Of a DNA stretch of 64,000 nucleotides, positions 24,913-37,300 are shown one piece after another. Source of the stretch: Lindgomyces ingoldianus (taxonomy: Eukaryota; Ascomycota; Dothideomycetes; Pleosporales; Lindgomycetaceae). Made by a program: the position numbers and the translations under genes. The stretch is from the NCBI RefSeq assembly GCF_010093535.1, contig NW_022985169.1, positions 1,454,372 through 1,518,371 on the forward strand, written 5' to 3'. Position 1 is the first letter of the stretch. Every line of letters starts with the position of its first letter. The notes below the pieces were generated by a model. That model saw only the letters and a program-made list of their open reading frames with translations, ran no database searches and had not been told where the DNA came from.

Positions 24913-25175
24913 TCTAAGTGTTAAATAGGCTCTTTTAGCTAGCTGCTTATAGTATAAGCACTTAAGTAGCAAGAGTAAGAGTAGTGTACAGTGTGCACAG
25001 CGTACAAAGTAGATAGTGTGGGGGCAACATGTTTCTAGTTCTATTGCTCTGTCTTTTCCTCTATACAAAAGAAAGGGGAATATCTAGATATTCACGCACA
25101 AAGGCTTACACACAAGCATTATGTAACATAACTATGTAATCCTTTTTATGCGCAATAACTAGTATTTAGACTATA
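24913..25175. other. Spacer between foldback elements
   Basis: No gene or known repeat recognised. Confidence 0.4.
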
Positions 25176-26275
25176 ACGTACTTCACAGGCGAGTTGCTCA
25201 CACACCTAAGTTGCTTACTTTTGCCAAGACCCCACTAAACTACCTTTCCTACACTAATGCATTCCCTACAACACTACTTAGACGCGCTAAAAGAATGTTA
25301 GATACAGCTTATACTTTAAGCTTTTAAACAAGACATAAAACTCTTAAAGAAATGTGCTATAGCTATATATAAGGTCTTATAAAAGATAATAAATAACTAT
25401 AGCGCTAGATAACCTTTACAAGCTAATTCTACAGCTAAATTATAAAGGCTAGGCAATAAAAAGAAGCAGGTGATTATTAAGACTATACTTAAGCTATATG
25501 CGTAAGGAATTTCCCCTTAGATAGCATTTATAGCTAATATAGCTAATTCTTTGCGCGCTAAGCGTAATCTAGGCTATGTTTGCATAAACTAGCCTAGTAT
25601 GTTTATAAAGCGTTATTTAGAGCTTAAAGTAACATTTAAGTGTAAGTATAACTATAAGAGAGCTTTTTATAAGAGTCCTAGGGTAATTTAAGGCAAGTTT
25701 AGCCTTGTAGAGAATATTAAAGCTAAGTATAGCATCTAGGATAATAACACGTATAACTTTAGTAAGATAAGGTTTATAATTAGCTAAATATCTCTTAACT
25801 ATACTTGCGCTTAAAACTTTACTTTAAGCTTTAAATAACACTTTACAAACATACTAGGCTAGTTTATGCAAATATAGCCTAGATTACGCTTAGCGCGCAA
25901 AGAATTAGCTATATTAGCTATAAATGCTATCTAAGGGGAAATTCCTTGCGCATATAGCTTAAGTATAGTCTTAATAATTACCTACTTCTTTTTATTGCTT
26001 AGCCTCTGTAATTTAGCTATAGAATTAGCTTATAAAAGTTGTCTAGCGCTATAGTTATTTATTATCTTTTACAAGACCCTACACATAGCTACAGCACATT
26101 TCTTTAAGAGTTTTATGTCTTATTTAAAAGCTTAGAGCGCAAGCTGTATCTAACATTCTTTTAGCGCGTCTAAGTAGTGTTGTGGGGAATGCATTAGTGT
26201 AGAAAGGGTAGTTTAGTAGGGTTTTAGCAAAAGTAAGCAACTCAGGTGTGTGAGCAACTCGCCTGTGAAGTACGT
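25176..26275 (+). mobile_element. Foldback pogo-derived element, 1.1 kb
   Basis: 1100 bp, starts ACGTACTTCACAGGCGAG, ends with the exact inverse, and is flanked by TA (25174-25175, 26276-26277). Arms of about 460 bp are inverted repeats. On the plus strand the left arm and centre read as the N-terminal part of a pogo transposase: LYA.GIS near 25494, ANSLRAKRNLGYV-type HTH segment near 25550, and YNFSKIRF (decayed YNFDETGF, first catalytic Asp) near 25750. It is the least RIP-damaged copy of the family. Confidence 0.87.
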
Positions 26276-26277
26276 TA

Positions 26278-26565
26278 ACACTGCTGCTGTGTACAAACAC
26301 TAGCAACTTTTTATTTTTGTCTAAAAAGTTACCTTCTGTACTAGTTACCTTTCTTCTGTCTATGCAGGTCTATTTAATTATGTTCTGCCTATACTTTACC
26401 TTATTTTTTATAACTTGTCCTAGTAATGCTATATATTAAAGTAAGCTAGTTATACTTTATAAATAGCTTTATAAATAATATAAAGTATTTAAGCTATTAT
26501 TATTTAGCTTTATACACTTATTTTATAAATATTTAGCAGTGTATAGGCTATTTTATGCAGGATTC
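26278..26565. other. AT-rich spacer
   Basis: No gene or repeat family recognised. Confidence 0.4.
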
Positions 26566-27173
26566 TGTAACAGGATAGTGTAGGATCTTTGCGTAGAAAA
26601 GTGTGTAGAGAGGTGTATATAATAAGGTTTTTTTTCTCTCTCTTTTTATCTTTTTTTAGCTTTAATTTTATAAACTTTACTATATAATCTCTTAGCTTTT
26701 TTTTATATAGTGCTAACAGTAATAGGTTCTTCTACACACACAAACACACATAATGTCTCTCTAGCCTTTTTTCTTCTCCTTTAACGCTGTTAGCACCGGG
26801 GTCTTTAACGTCCTTATGCAGTCTAATAGCCTAGGGTACATCTATGTTACTTTTTTAACTAGTTTTACTACTAATTAGTAGTTTATATAGTGTCTTTAAA
26901 TAAATATATAAATTTTTTAACTTTTTTACTTCTTCTTTATACTAAAGGCTAATGTAAATAGGCTAAGAAGTAATATGTAATAGCTTTACTATTATATAAT
27001 ATTAATATTATTTTACCTACTAGCACTAACTTGCAGCTATAGGCAGCTAAGGTTATGCAGTATAAAAAGTACTTTTATATAGTTTTAGTTTAAAGTTATA
27101 GTTAAGTTTTAGTAACTTTATGTTTTTATTATTATAGTAGCACTACTAGTGCTTTTTTTTATTAAGTGTTACA
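26566..27173 (-). repeat. Candidate 3' LTR of Copia remnant 2
   Basis: 608 bp with 7 bp perfect inverted ends TGTAACA/TGTTACA, in the right place relative to the RNase H remnant. No second LTR is available for comparison, so the limits are inferred. Confidence 0.5.
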
Positions 27174-27449
27174 TGCTAGCTAACTTCTAGGCTAATGCTT
27201 GCACCTTATGTGTATAGTAGAGCTGTAGCCTACACTGTGACTACTACACGTAAGAGGTAGTATGTTTTAGAGAAGAGGACTAGTAGTTTTTTTTTTATAT
27301 ACTAGCTAAATAAAATTTTTTTTTTTTATATATTCTTCTCTTCTAATCTTATATAAAAGTAAAAAAAATGTGTGTGTAATAAAAAAATTAAAAAAATAAG
27401 CTTTATATAAAGCTATTATTAGTCTAGTTAGTCTAAAGCATCTTTGCGC

Positions 27450-29050
27450 ATAGAATCTAGCTAGTCTATAAATGATTTTATTTAGACAAAAAGGTAGTTA
27501 GTTAAGACTAATAGTTAAAAGGCCTAATTTAGTGTTTTTTATACATACATTTATAAAGTTATTTTTACTATTAATTTACATAATTTTTATAATCTCCCTT
27601 TTCTTATATAATTTATAGAGTAATATAATATTAATTATAAGTTATTTTTTACTGGTAGTGCCTAGCTTAATAAAGTAATTATATAAAAACTTTAAATTTG
27701 TATACATTACTACTAAGATTAGTAGTAGTTTAAGTGTTTATATAATTTACTATAAAGTTATACTAAAAGTAATTATATTATTAAACTTTTTAACTATTTT
27801 ATATAGTTTACTAGTAAGAACACTTTTAGTTACTCTTTTACACTTAGTAGAATTCTAGTGTATAATGTTACTTAGTATTTTAAAGTAGTTACTTTATTTT
27901 ATATAGTTCTTATTACTTAATATAATTAAAATTTTTAGCTATAAGCTAAAGTTTTTATTATTAGTTAATAATTTATTTATAAAAATAAACAGCTTTATAT
28001 AGTCTAGTTATAGTAGTATAAAAGTAAGTCCTCTACTACTATTATTTACCTACTACTAGATGCGTATATTAGAGGCTTTAATGTCTTTATATAAAGGGTC
28101 TATAGTTTAAGCTGTAACTAAGAAATTAAATGCTGCCTTTAGTTAACACACTAAAGTAATATATGCTTCTCTAGCCCTTTATATAACATACTAGTGTGCA
28201 GCATTCTTTACTATAGCATTAATTATATAAAAGTTTTTTACTTAACTTTTTTAAGTAAAGGTAACTTTATTTTATGTAAGCTAAATTTTTTTATTATTAA
28301 ATTTAATAAGCTAGTTTTTAGACAGCATAGTTTTACTTTTTATATAGAGATTTACTTTCTATAGTTTATTTTTCTTTTTCTATGCAAAGTTCTTTATTAT
28401 AATACTTAAAGTATTATCTATCTGTAAGCTAGTTATACTAAAGGTGTGCTTTTTTTTTATCTATAATTAAAAAGCAGGGGTTATATAAAAAGATGTGCAT
28501 GTGTAGCTTTTTTTATAGTAGTTATAGTATGTTTTAAACTAATATAGGCTTAATTCTACAGCTCTATATAAAAGTTGTACAACCTAAAAGATTCTATTTA
28601 GTAAAAGGTTCTAGCGCATTTTTTAGTAGTTTTATGTACAGCGTGTGTAGAAGCTTATTTATTAATTAAATATATACTTATATAATATTACATAGTTTAA
28701 AATGCTTTTTATACATAGCTTTTAGGCTTACTTTTATAGCTAAAAGTAGTCTTTAGCTTATTCTTTAAATAGTTAGTAATTAAGTAAGATTTTTTTTTAT
28801 CTAAGTAGCTAGTAAACACTAGGTAGAATTTCTTATATAGTTAAGTTATTTTGCTTTTTACTTTTTATATAAGGCAGAAGTTAATAATCTAACTTTTATA
28901 CTTTATTAAGTTATACACTATAACTTTAAAAGTGCTGTTAGTAATTAAGGTGTTTATTTTTATATAGTCTAATATTTTAAATTGTTTTGTAAGTATAGTA
29001 ATTATATTATTTATATAAAGCTTAATAAATAAGGCCTAATTATTATTTTT
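27450..29050 (-). pseudogene. Degenerate Copia 2 RT-RNase H
   Basis: Reading the minus strand through TAG/TAA stops gives fungal Copia landmarks in order. A reverse transcriptase C-terminal motif QRAREAYITLVC lies near 28148-28190 (QRARGAYIATVCQPEAAF-type). RNase H has NSTKCKRVTKSVLTSK at 27812-27860 (WSSTKCKRVTRSVL-type) and, further on, a KLGTT segment near 27645. Many stops; inactive. Confidence 0.75.
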
Positions 29051-29055
29051 TTAAG

Positions 29056-31900
29056 TTAGAAATACCTAATCTAGACTAAAAGCTTACAAGCTAAGACTAT
29101 TAACAAAGGTCTAAAAGAAGGCACTACAAGAATACATAGACAAAATGTTAGCATAAGGCTATATCTAAGAAAGTAATAGCCTAATAGCTTTAGCAGTAGT
29201 ATTTATAAAAAAGAAAAGAGAGAAAATTAGAGTCTGTTAAGACTACTAAACTTTTAATAAGAACAGTGTTTAGAATTAGTTTCTGCTTCTTATTATATAG
29301 GACATTATAAACTAGTTAAAAGGAACTAAACACTTTACAAAGTTTAGCATATAAGATAAGTTTAATAAAATAAGAATTAAAGAAAGTTATAAATAGATAA
29401 CAGCCTTTTAAACTCTAAGCAGCTTATATAAGCTTCTTATTATGCTGTTTAGATTAACTAACGCTCTAGCCATCTTCTAAAGGGTAATTAACACTGCGCT
29501 TAATCTATACCTAGATATTTTTGTATTAGTATACCTTGACAATGTCTTTATCTACACTAAGCACAATAAACTAGACTATGTAGCAAAAGTAAAACTAGTG
29601 TTAGACTAGTTGCAAAAATATAGACTCTATTTATTACTTTTAAAATATAAATTTAATGTGTAAGAAACTAAATACTTTAGATTTATTATTAATAAAGAGG
29701 AAGTAAAAATAAATTCTATAAAAGTAAAAAAAGTAGTAGAATAGCTAACACCTACATATGTAAAAGAAGTTAGAGACTTTCTTAGCCTAATAGGATATGT
29801 ACAACGCATAATAAAAGACTACTCTAAAATTGTGTTACTACTTACTAATGCTATAGCAAAGAAAGAACTGTTTCTAAAATTTGTTTAGACCCTCTAGATA
29901 AAGAAGCCTTTTAAGAACTTAGAACAGCTATGGCTAGCAAACTAGTAGTACAAATGTACAACCCACGCCTTAAAACTAAACTATACACAGACGCGTTGTT
30001 AAGAGTTAAGGGAGCAGTATTCCTTTAAAAACAAAAGAACAGACAATAGCATCTAGTAGTGTACTACTCTATAAAGTTCTCCTTTTCTAAACAAAAATAT
30101 AGTATTCTAGATAAAGAACTTAAGGCTATAGTAAACACATTAAGAGCATAGAAAACAAAGTTGCAAAAAACTAGCTAATAATTTATTATTTTTATAGACA
30201 ACACTAACCTAGTTACCTTTCTTACTATAAAGAAGTTGTTACTAATGCACATATAATAGGCTATAGAGTTAGCCTAGTTTAATTTTATAATAAAACATGT
30301 AGCAGGCGCTAATAACTAATAAGTAGACGCTTTAAGCTAGCAGGCTAATTACTTTAAAAAAGAAAAAGAAGGCATAAAGTAATTTATAATATTTAAAAAA
30401 ATAAATAAAGAATTAGTCTATAATAGACTAAATCTAGAAGAGATAATCTGCTCCCTTATAATAGTAAAGCAAGGATAGAAAAACCTTGTTAGAGAGTATT
30501 ATTCAGCCTCTATGTTTAGATATCTAGGGATTAGAATACTCTAGAAGAAGATTAAAGCTATAATTTCTAGGAACATACTAAAACTAAAGCAGCTATGCAT
30601 AGAAATCCTCTAAGAATGCAACATATGTAATAAAAATAACCTAAGGCAACATAAAACATATAGTTACTTATAACTAATTAAAAATCCTAAATAACTATAA
30701 ATAATAATAATAATAGATTTTATTACTAGACTACTACTGTCTTGTAAACTAGGAATAAAAAGACTCTATAACATAATAATAGTTGCTCTAGACAAAACTA
30801 CAAAATTTCTATATACTTAGCCCTCTAAAAAAAGTATAATAGCTAAGGAATTTTTATATAAACTTAAATAAAATGTGTTCTTAGTCTATAGTTACCTATA
30901 GATTGTTATATCTAATAAAGACAAACTATTTATAAGCAAATTCTAAGAAGCTGCTATAAAACATTTAGGAATAGAACACAGACTATCTACAGCGTATCAC
31001 CTACAAATAAATAGACAGACTAAAAAGGTAAATGCTAAAGTAGAAAAATACTTAAGAAAATACATATCTTATAACTAAACTAATTAGGCAGAATAGCTTT
31101 TCATAGCACAATTAGCAATTAACATAGTAGAATTAGCTATAATAAAAGAAATACTTTAAAAGGCTAATTTTAGTTATTACCTCTACTACTTGCTCTATAG
31201 AAACTAGCTAACTAACCTGCTAAAAACTACTACCTGCCTTTTATACTTACTAGAACTACATTAAAAGTTAGCAATTAAAGCCTAAGCTAGTTAAAAAGTA
31301 ATAGAATAAAATGTAAATAAAACTTAATAAGCAAGCCTATAAATTTAACCTAGAGATTGCATCTACTTTAAAACTAAGAATCTCTGTACCTCTAGACCTT
31401 CTTGTAAGCTTGTAGAAAAGCACACTAGTCTATATAAGGTACTATAAAAATAACAGGACAACTGTAAACTTAAGCTACTAAAAGAAATGCGCATATATCT
31501 ATAGTTTTATATCTTAAAGCTTAAGAAAGTGTTAAAGAAAATACCCCTTTTTATAACTAGCTAAAGAGACATAGAAGTTAAGTATAAAGTTAAATAAATA
31601 CTTCATGCTTAGAGAGAGAAAGAGTTTCTAGTAAAAGAGAAAGAATAGCTTACTAGTAAAAGTATATAAAAGCCTATTAAGAACCTAACAAATGCCCTCT
31701 AGCTTCTCTAAGATTATTAGGCATCCCTTCTAACTAAAACTAGCCTAGAGAAAGTTCTCTAGACTAGAAAACACTATTATTAGCAGCAGAAAAAGCTGTT
31801 ATATTATAGAGTAGCTGTAATGTAGAAAGACCACAGCTCTGCAACACAGGCTAAGAAGGAGAAAGACTATAAGCTTCTACCTTAAGCACTTTAATCTTAT
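29056..31900 (+). pseudogene. Degenerate Gypsy 2 RT, RNase H, integrase and chromodomain
   Basis: Pre-RT segment EYIDKMLAQGYI...VVFIKKK near 29130-29220. RT FTKFSI near 29336 and active site YLDN for YLDD at 29532-29543, then IYTKHN. RNase H begins near 29990 (YTDA). The integrase core includes a HLQINRQT segment near 31000. A chromodomain-like segment (KVKQILHAQREKEFLVKEKE) lies near 31590-31650. Stops and the D-to-N change rule out activity. Confidence 0.82.
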
Positions 31901-32387
31901 TTAGTAACAAAAAGTCTTCTTTTAAATACTTTACTTTTTAATTCTTTAAAAGGTCTAACTGTTTCTAGATTCTTAACTTCTGCCTCTAAAGTCTGCACAG
32001 CTTTTTAGACACTTTTCTTATTTCTATAAGAAGATACTTTTACTTTACTTTTATTAACTCTTTTTTTTACTTCTATTAAACATAGGCATTTTTTATTTTT
32101 AGAAAAAGCTGTTTCTACTTCTTCTCTAAACAATTCTATGCTATGTTAGAAACAAAGGTGTTATAATAACTCCCTTTTTAGACACATTCTACACACTTAT
32201 CTAATAACAAGGTTAAAACATAGAAGGACTCTAAATAGTAATAAGGACTAGATAGTTGCATTTTTATATAGTAAAGAGGATTAAGGTAAGTAGTAGCGCG
32301 GAAGCAGCGCGCGTAAGCAGATTAACAGAAAAACTAATAAGGCATAGTTAAAAAAAGATAGATATTTGTAAAGCGTTTATAGAAGGA

Positions 32388-32981
32388 TGTTACAATCCTT
32401 GCTTCGTGGAGGCACTCGGGTCTTATGATATTCCTAGGGGGAAGTAGGACAGAGGGTAGGGGCCAACCGGTAGGGTGTACAGTTCTACGTACAGGCTAAT
32501 AGGCTTATTAGAGAGGGATAGAGTGACTAGATTATAGTTTGCCCTTTATGCAGCAGTAGAAAGGCTAAGGTTAAACAGTTCTATTAGACAGAATTAGAGG
32601 TATATATAGTGTAAGATATATAAATAGTATTATAGCTTTTTAAAAAGCTAAATGCTACTTAGTCTATGTAAAGAATAAACTAAATATTAAACACACCTTC
32701 TAAAGGTTGTTTAATGTAGGAGCTATATACATGTGCTAGGGGCGCTAAGGGGAGCTAGTAGGAGCTTATAGGAGTCTGCTAAGAAAAGCTCCTATAAGCT
32801 CTCTTAGGCTCCCTAGACTTGTAGCCTGTCTTCCTATTAGACCACGCATTCCTCTGTTACCGCGGGCAGCTGTGCTGCCCCTGTGCCCTCTAACTAGTTC
32901 ATAAGCAAGTCCTGTCCTAATCCAGCTAGATTGTGGAGCACTGCCGGTGGAGTTACGCTAGTCCAGCCATAGACTGTAACA
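32388..32981 (-). repeat. LTR of Gypsy 3 (3' LTR by element orientation)
   Basis: 594 bp, direct repeat of 41067-41660, more RIP-mutated than its partner over the last 200 bp. Confidence 0.92.
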
Positions 32982-33847
32982 CGCTGCCCCTCCTCTCTAG
33001 CAGCGTCCTTGCCGCTCTGCTTACACAACTATGTTAGTAAAAGTTTATTTATAAAGTAAGCGCTTACCTGCTAAAAGGCATCCTTAATATCTATCTTTTT
33101 TAAACTAAATAGCTTACTAGTCTTATTTATTTTATTATTTTTATATTACTCTTTATTTTAATCTTTTTTACTAAATAAAAATAAGGCCCTGCAGCGCTTA
33201 CTAATCTTTAGGGTTATCTTATGTATTAACTTTGTCCTTAGATAAATGTGTTAAGTGTATAAAAAAGCATAGTAAGTGCAACACCTTTATTTCTAATGCT
33301 ATATAAAACTGCTTAAAGAAGAAAAAAAAACACTCTTTTAAAAGGCTAAAGCTTTATAGGCCTAAAACTGCGCGCTATTAGATAAATAGTTAGCTTAAGA
33401 CTAAAAGCAACTCTGTTTACAAAAGAAAATGCTAGAAGTAAAGAATAAAGAGCGTTTTAGATAGGATTATATCTAAAAATTACTAGATCTACTAGAAGCT
33501 TATTACATAAAGTACTTAAAAAAAGACTTTTTTTTCTTAGACAAGATAGAAGCTTTTAAGGCTAAAGTAAAAAGCTGTTCTTCTTTACAGCTCTTATTAG
33601 CTAAGACTTGTCTCTAAAGGCTACTGCTATCTAGTAATAACATAGCTATTTCTTTTAATATAAGTGCTTTATTACTTAGCTAGTTTCTTTTAGATAAGCT
33701 TAAAGGTACTTTTATACTAATAGCTGCGCGTTCTGCAAATTCTTAGCTAGTTTTTATATGTTTTTACTAGTAAGCTACTTTTTCTATTTTACTAAAAATT
33801 CTTTTTAGTTTTTTTAATTACTAATAATATATTTAACTTTATATTCT

Positions 33848-34318
33848 TGTCAGATTAAAGCACTGTTTCTAGGCTTCCTGAGATGAATGATGGGTTTGGA
33901 TATGATGTATGGGATGATTGATTGATTGTGTTGATTGTCCTCATTTATTAATTCTTTTTCTGCTCTACTCGTGTTGCTCGGCTTTTTGTTTTGCCGATCC
34001 GAGTCCCTCGCGCACTTGCCCTATGCGCGACCAGCTTGCAAAATGCTGCAATTTTCTGCAATTTGCTGCAAACTGCTGCAACATGCTGCAATTTGCTGCA
34101 ATTTGCTGCAATTTGCTGCAACATGCTGCAATTTGCTGCAATTTGCTGCAAACTGCTGCAACATGCTGCAATTTGCTGCAAACTGCTGCAACATGCTGCA
34201 AAATGCTGCAAAATGCTGCAATTTGCAGCAACATACTGTTCGAGCTTATTGCTCGTACTATGTAGCAGCTTTCGTCAAGCGTTCCTCCTGTCTTAACAGT
34301 AGGTGCGCAAATCTAACA
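33848..34318 (-). repeat. Solo Copia LTR with expanded 10-bp minisatellite
   Basis: The reverse complement matches the 301 bp LTR of Copia 1 at both ends (terminus TGTCAGATT...AATCTAACA here) and is flanked by the 5 bp duplication ATTCT (33843-33847, 34319-34323). It is therefore an LTR-LTR recombination product. It is 471 bp long because an internal tandem array is enlarged. Confidence 0.92.
34041..34220. repeat. 10-bp tandem repeat array inside the solo LTR
   Basis: About 18 units of the 10-mer ATTTGCTGCA with variants AACTGCTGCA, ACATGCTGCA and AAATGCTGCA. The parent LTR holds about three. The period of 10 without internal stops produces open frames rich in Cys, Leu and Gln on both strands; these are not genes. 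Confidence 0.95.
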
Positions 34319-34329
34319 ATTCTATTTCT

Positions 34330-37300
34330 TTATTCTTTTATTTTTATATAGATAAAAGAATTTCTTTAAGTGCTTTTTCTAATCTAGAGACATAGAACTA
34401 TAGGTGTATTTTTATGTGTAAGGGAAGCTTAAGTTTACAGTTGTCTTATTAGGTTTAAAGGACTTTATATAGTCTTATTTTTTTTTCTGCTAACTTTCTT
34501 AAAGGTCTAGGTATCTTAAGGTTCTTAGTGTTAAAATATATATAGTCTTCTAAATAAATTTTTAGTCCTAGTTATTATAATTTATTTATGTATTTTTTTA
34601 TTATTTCTTTGCTAGATCTAGCTTCTATTACTAATTTTTTATGTATATGTTATAAGTCTGTTAGCTAGTCTATTAATTTCTATAAGTTTATAAGTTAATT
34701 TTCTTATAGCATAAAGTAAAAGTTATATCTAAAATTAGCTTTATATAGTGTTTCTTTTATTATAGCTAATTTTATATTATTAATAGCTAACTATGCTATT
34801 AGAAGCTATTCTGCCTAGTTATGCTAAGTGTAGAAAATGTATTTCCTTAAGTACCTTTCTACTTCTGCGTTTACTCTCTTAGTCTAGCTATTTATTTACA
34901 GGTGGTAGGCTGTTAATAGCTTATGTGTTATACTAAGGTGCTGCATTACTGCTTTTTAGAATCTACTAGTAAACAGCTTATCTTAGTTAAAGATAATAGT
35001 CTTTAGGCATTTATATACTAATATTACATTTTATTTTAATTTATAAATAAATTTTTTAGCTGTTATTGTTTTTTCTAAGAGCTAACTATATAGGTATTTA
35101 GTAGTTTTATTAAGTGCTACTATAATTATATTGCATATCCTTTCTGTCCCTAGTTTCTTAGACAGGGGTAACTCTGTAATAAAGTTTATTATAATTATTA
35201 TTTATAGTAATTTTAGCGCTTTAATTAGGTAAAAGTAACTATAAGTTTTATACCTTTATAAGTTATTTCTATTGCAGGTGTTGCATTCTCTAAGCACCTT
35301 AGTGCATAGTTGCTTTACCTTTAGTATTTATTATAGTATAGCAACCCTTAACTTCTTTTAAAAGGTGCCTATCCTAGGATGTCTAAACATTAGAGATTTA
35401 TAGTATTTTTAGATTAAGTTTTTTTATTCTTATTTACTAGCTGTAATTATACAAAGTTCTTTTATAAGTTAAGGCTTATTATAAATTTATCTTTTATTAG
35501 TTTCTTTAAAGAGGGTAAACTTTTTAGTTTCTTTCTCTTTTTTATTAAAGTAGTCTAGTCTTTAGCTAAGAGCGTTAGCCTGCTAGTTTTATGCCTCTAG
35601 GACATGCTTAATAATATAATTAAACTATGCAAGCTCTATTACCTATCTTATGTGCATTAGTAAGAGTTTCTTTATAGTTAGAAATGTAATTAAATTTATG
35701 TAATCTATTATAATATAAAAAGGTTTTGCTATTCTATGTAGCTCTGTAGCCTATACTCTTACTGCGTTTAGTATAGCCTTAAGTTCTTTATTAGGTATAC
35801 TATAGCCTGCTTTAGGTCCTAAAAACTTAGCAGAGTAGTACGCTACTAGGTGCTATTTTTTATTTTCTTGTTTCTAATAAAGCGCAGCTCTGCTAGCCTC
35901 TAAGGATGCATCTGTGTAGATCTTTGTGTCTAGCTGTAGGTTGTACATCCTTAGTACTAGTTTAGCTGTTATAGCTTACTTTAGCGCTATAAATGCTTTA
36001 TTTATTTATAAGGTTTAGACAAATTTTACTATTACCTATTCTTTAGTAGTAGTATTTATTAAGGGTATAGTAATTTTTAAGTAGTCTTTAATTATTTATC
36101 TAACATATTCTAATAATCTAAGGAATCCCTTAACTTTCTTAACTGTTATAGGCTCTAGCTACTTAAGTACCTTTTATACTTTAGCTAAGTTAATTTTTAT
36201 TTCCTTACTATTAATTATAAATCCTAAGTATTCTGTTTCTGTAACATAGAATTTACATTTAAAGAGCTGCAGGTAGAGTCTATACTTTTGTAGCTGCTCT
36301 AGGACTTTTTATACCTTTTGTACGTAGTCTTCTAGGGTGTCCTTTAAGTAGATAAGGACGTTATCTAGGTACACTAGGGTAAAGACATTAAGATATAGAT
36401 TAAGAGCTGTGTTAATAATCTACTAGAATGTTACTAAGGTGTTTGTTAGGCTAAATAGCATTACTAATAATTTATAAAGTCTCTATAGAGTTCTAAATAC
36501 TATAAGCTATTTATCTTTTTATTTTATTTATATCTTATTAAATCTGTCTTACATGTTAAATTTTATAAAGTATTAAGTTTCCTTTAGTTAGTTTATAATA
36601 TTTTATATAATAAGTAGAGGAAACTAATCTTAAATTATGTTGTTATTTAGAGTTCTGTAGTCCTAATAGACTTAGATTTTTTCTCTTTTTTTTTTTATAA
36701 AAACTACTGCTAAAGCAACTAGGCTATAACTTTTCTAGATATAGCCTTAGGCTAACATTTAGTTAACATATTCCTGCAAAGCCTTTTTCTATGTTCTAGT
36801 TAGAAGATAAAGCCTATAAGTCTTTAGATTATAGTTCTTTATTAAGTTAATAGCATAGTTCTAAGGCTAGTGTAGTAGTAGTTTTTTTAGGTCCTCTAGT
36901 GTTTTAAACATATCTTTGTAATCTTTATATTTAAAAGGAATGCTACCTTTGTCTTAGATTTAGAAGATGCTAATTTATTTTACATTTTTATTAGTTTTAA
37001 TTTCTTTATAAGAAACTTTTTTAAGTTTCTTTTTTATTATTCTTACTGCCTAAGCTTCTAGCTCTTAGTAAGAGAATCTCTAGAGTTTTTTTTTCTTAAG
37101 GAAATAACTGCTACTCTACTTTACTTATTTATAAATCTAATATAGGTTATTATAGCATGCTAACTAGGTTATGTGTGCGTAGTTATTAAGGGTTTTTATA
37201 GTTATTGTCCTCTAATTAATTGCAGGGTTGTGTGCTTTAAGCTAGTTATAGCCTAGAATTATGTTATACTTGCCTTCTAGTAGGAGTATATTTATAGACC

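Larger units (their letters stand above)
26566..29055 (-). mobile_element. Copia-type retrotransposon remnant, 5'-truncated
   Basis: A minus-strand element whose 3' end lies at the low-coordinate side. A candidate LTR (26566-27173) has TGTAACA...TGTTACA ends. Upstream of it on the minus strand come RNase H and reverse transcriptase remnants. The 5' part is missing where plus-strand Gypsy sequence begins near 29056. Confidence 0.7.

Noticed and set aside
34041..34220. CRISPR-like regular array
   Set aside because: Units of 10 bp without spacers, inside an LTR of a fungal genome; a minisatellite.
33918..34351. Overlapping open frames on both strands encoding Cys/Leu/Gln-rich repeats (CCNLLQFAA type)
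   Set aside because: They arise from the stop-free 10-bp tandem array inside a solo Copia LTR; presence on both strands and in several frames is a repeat artefact.
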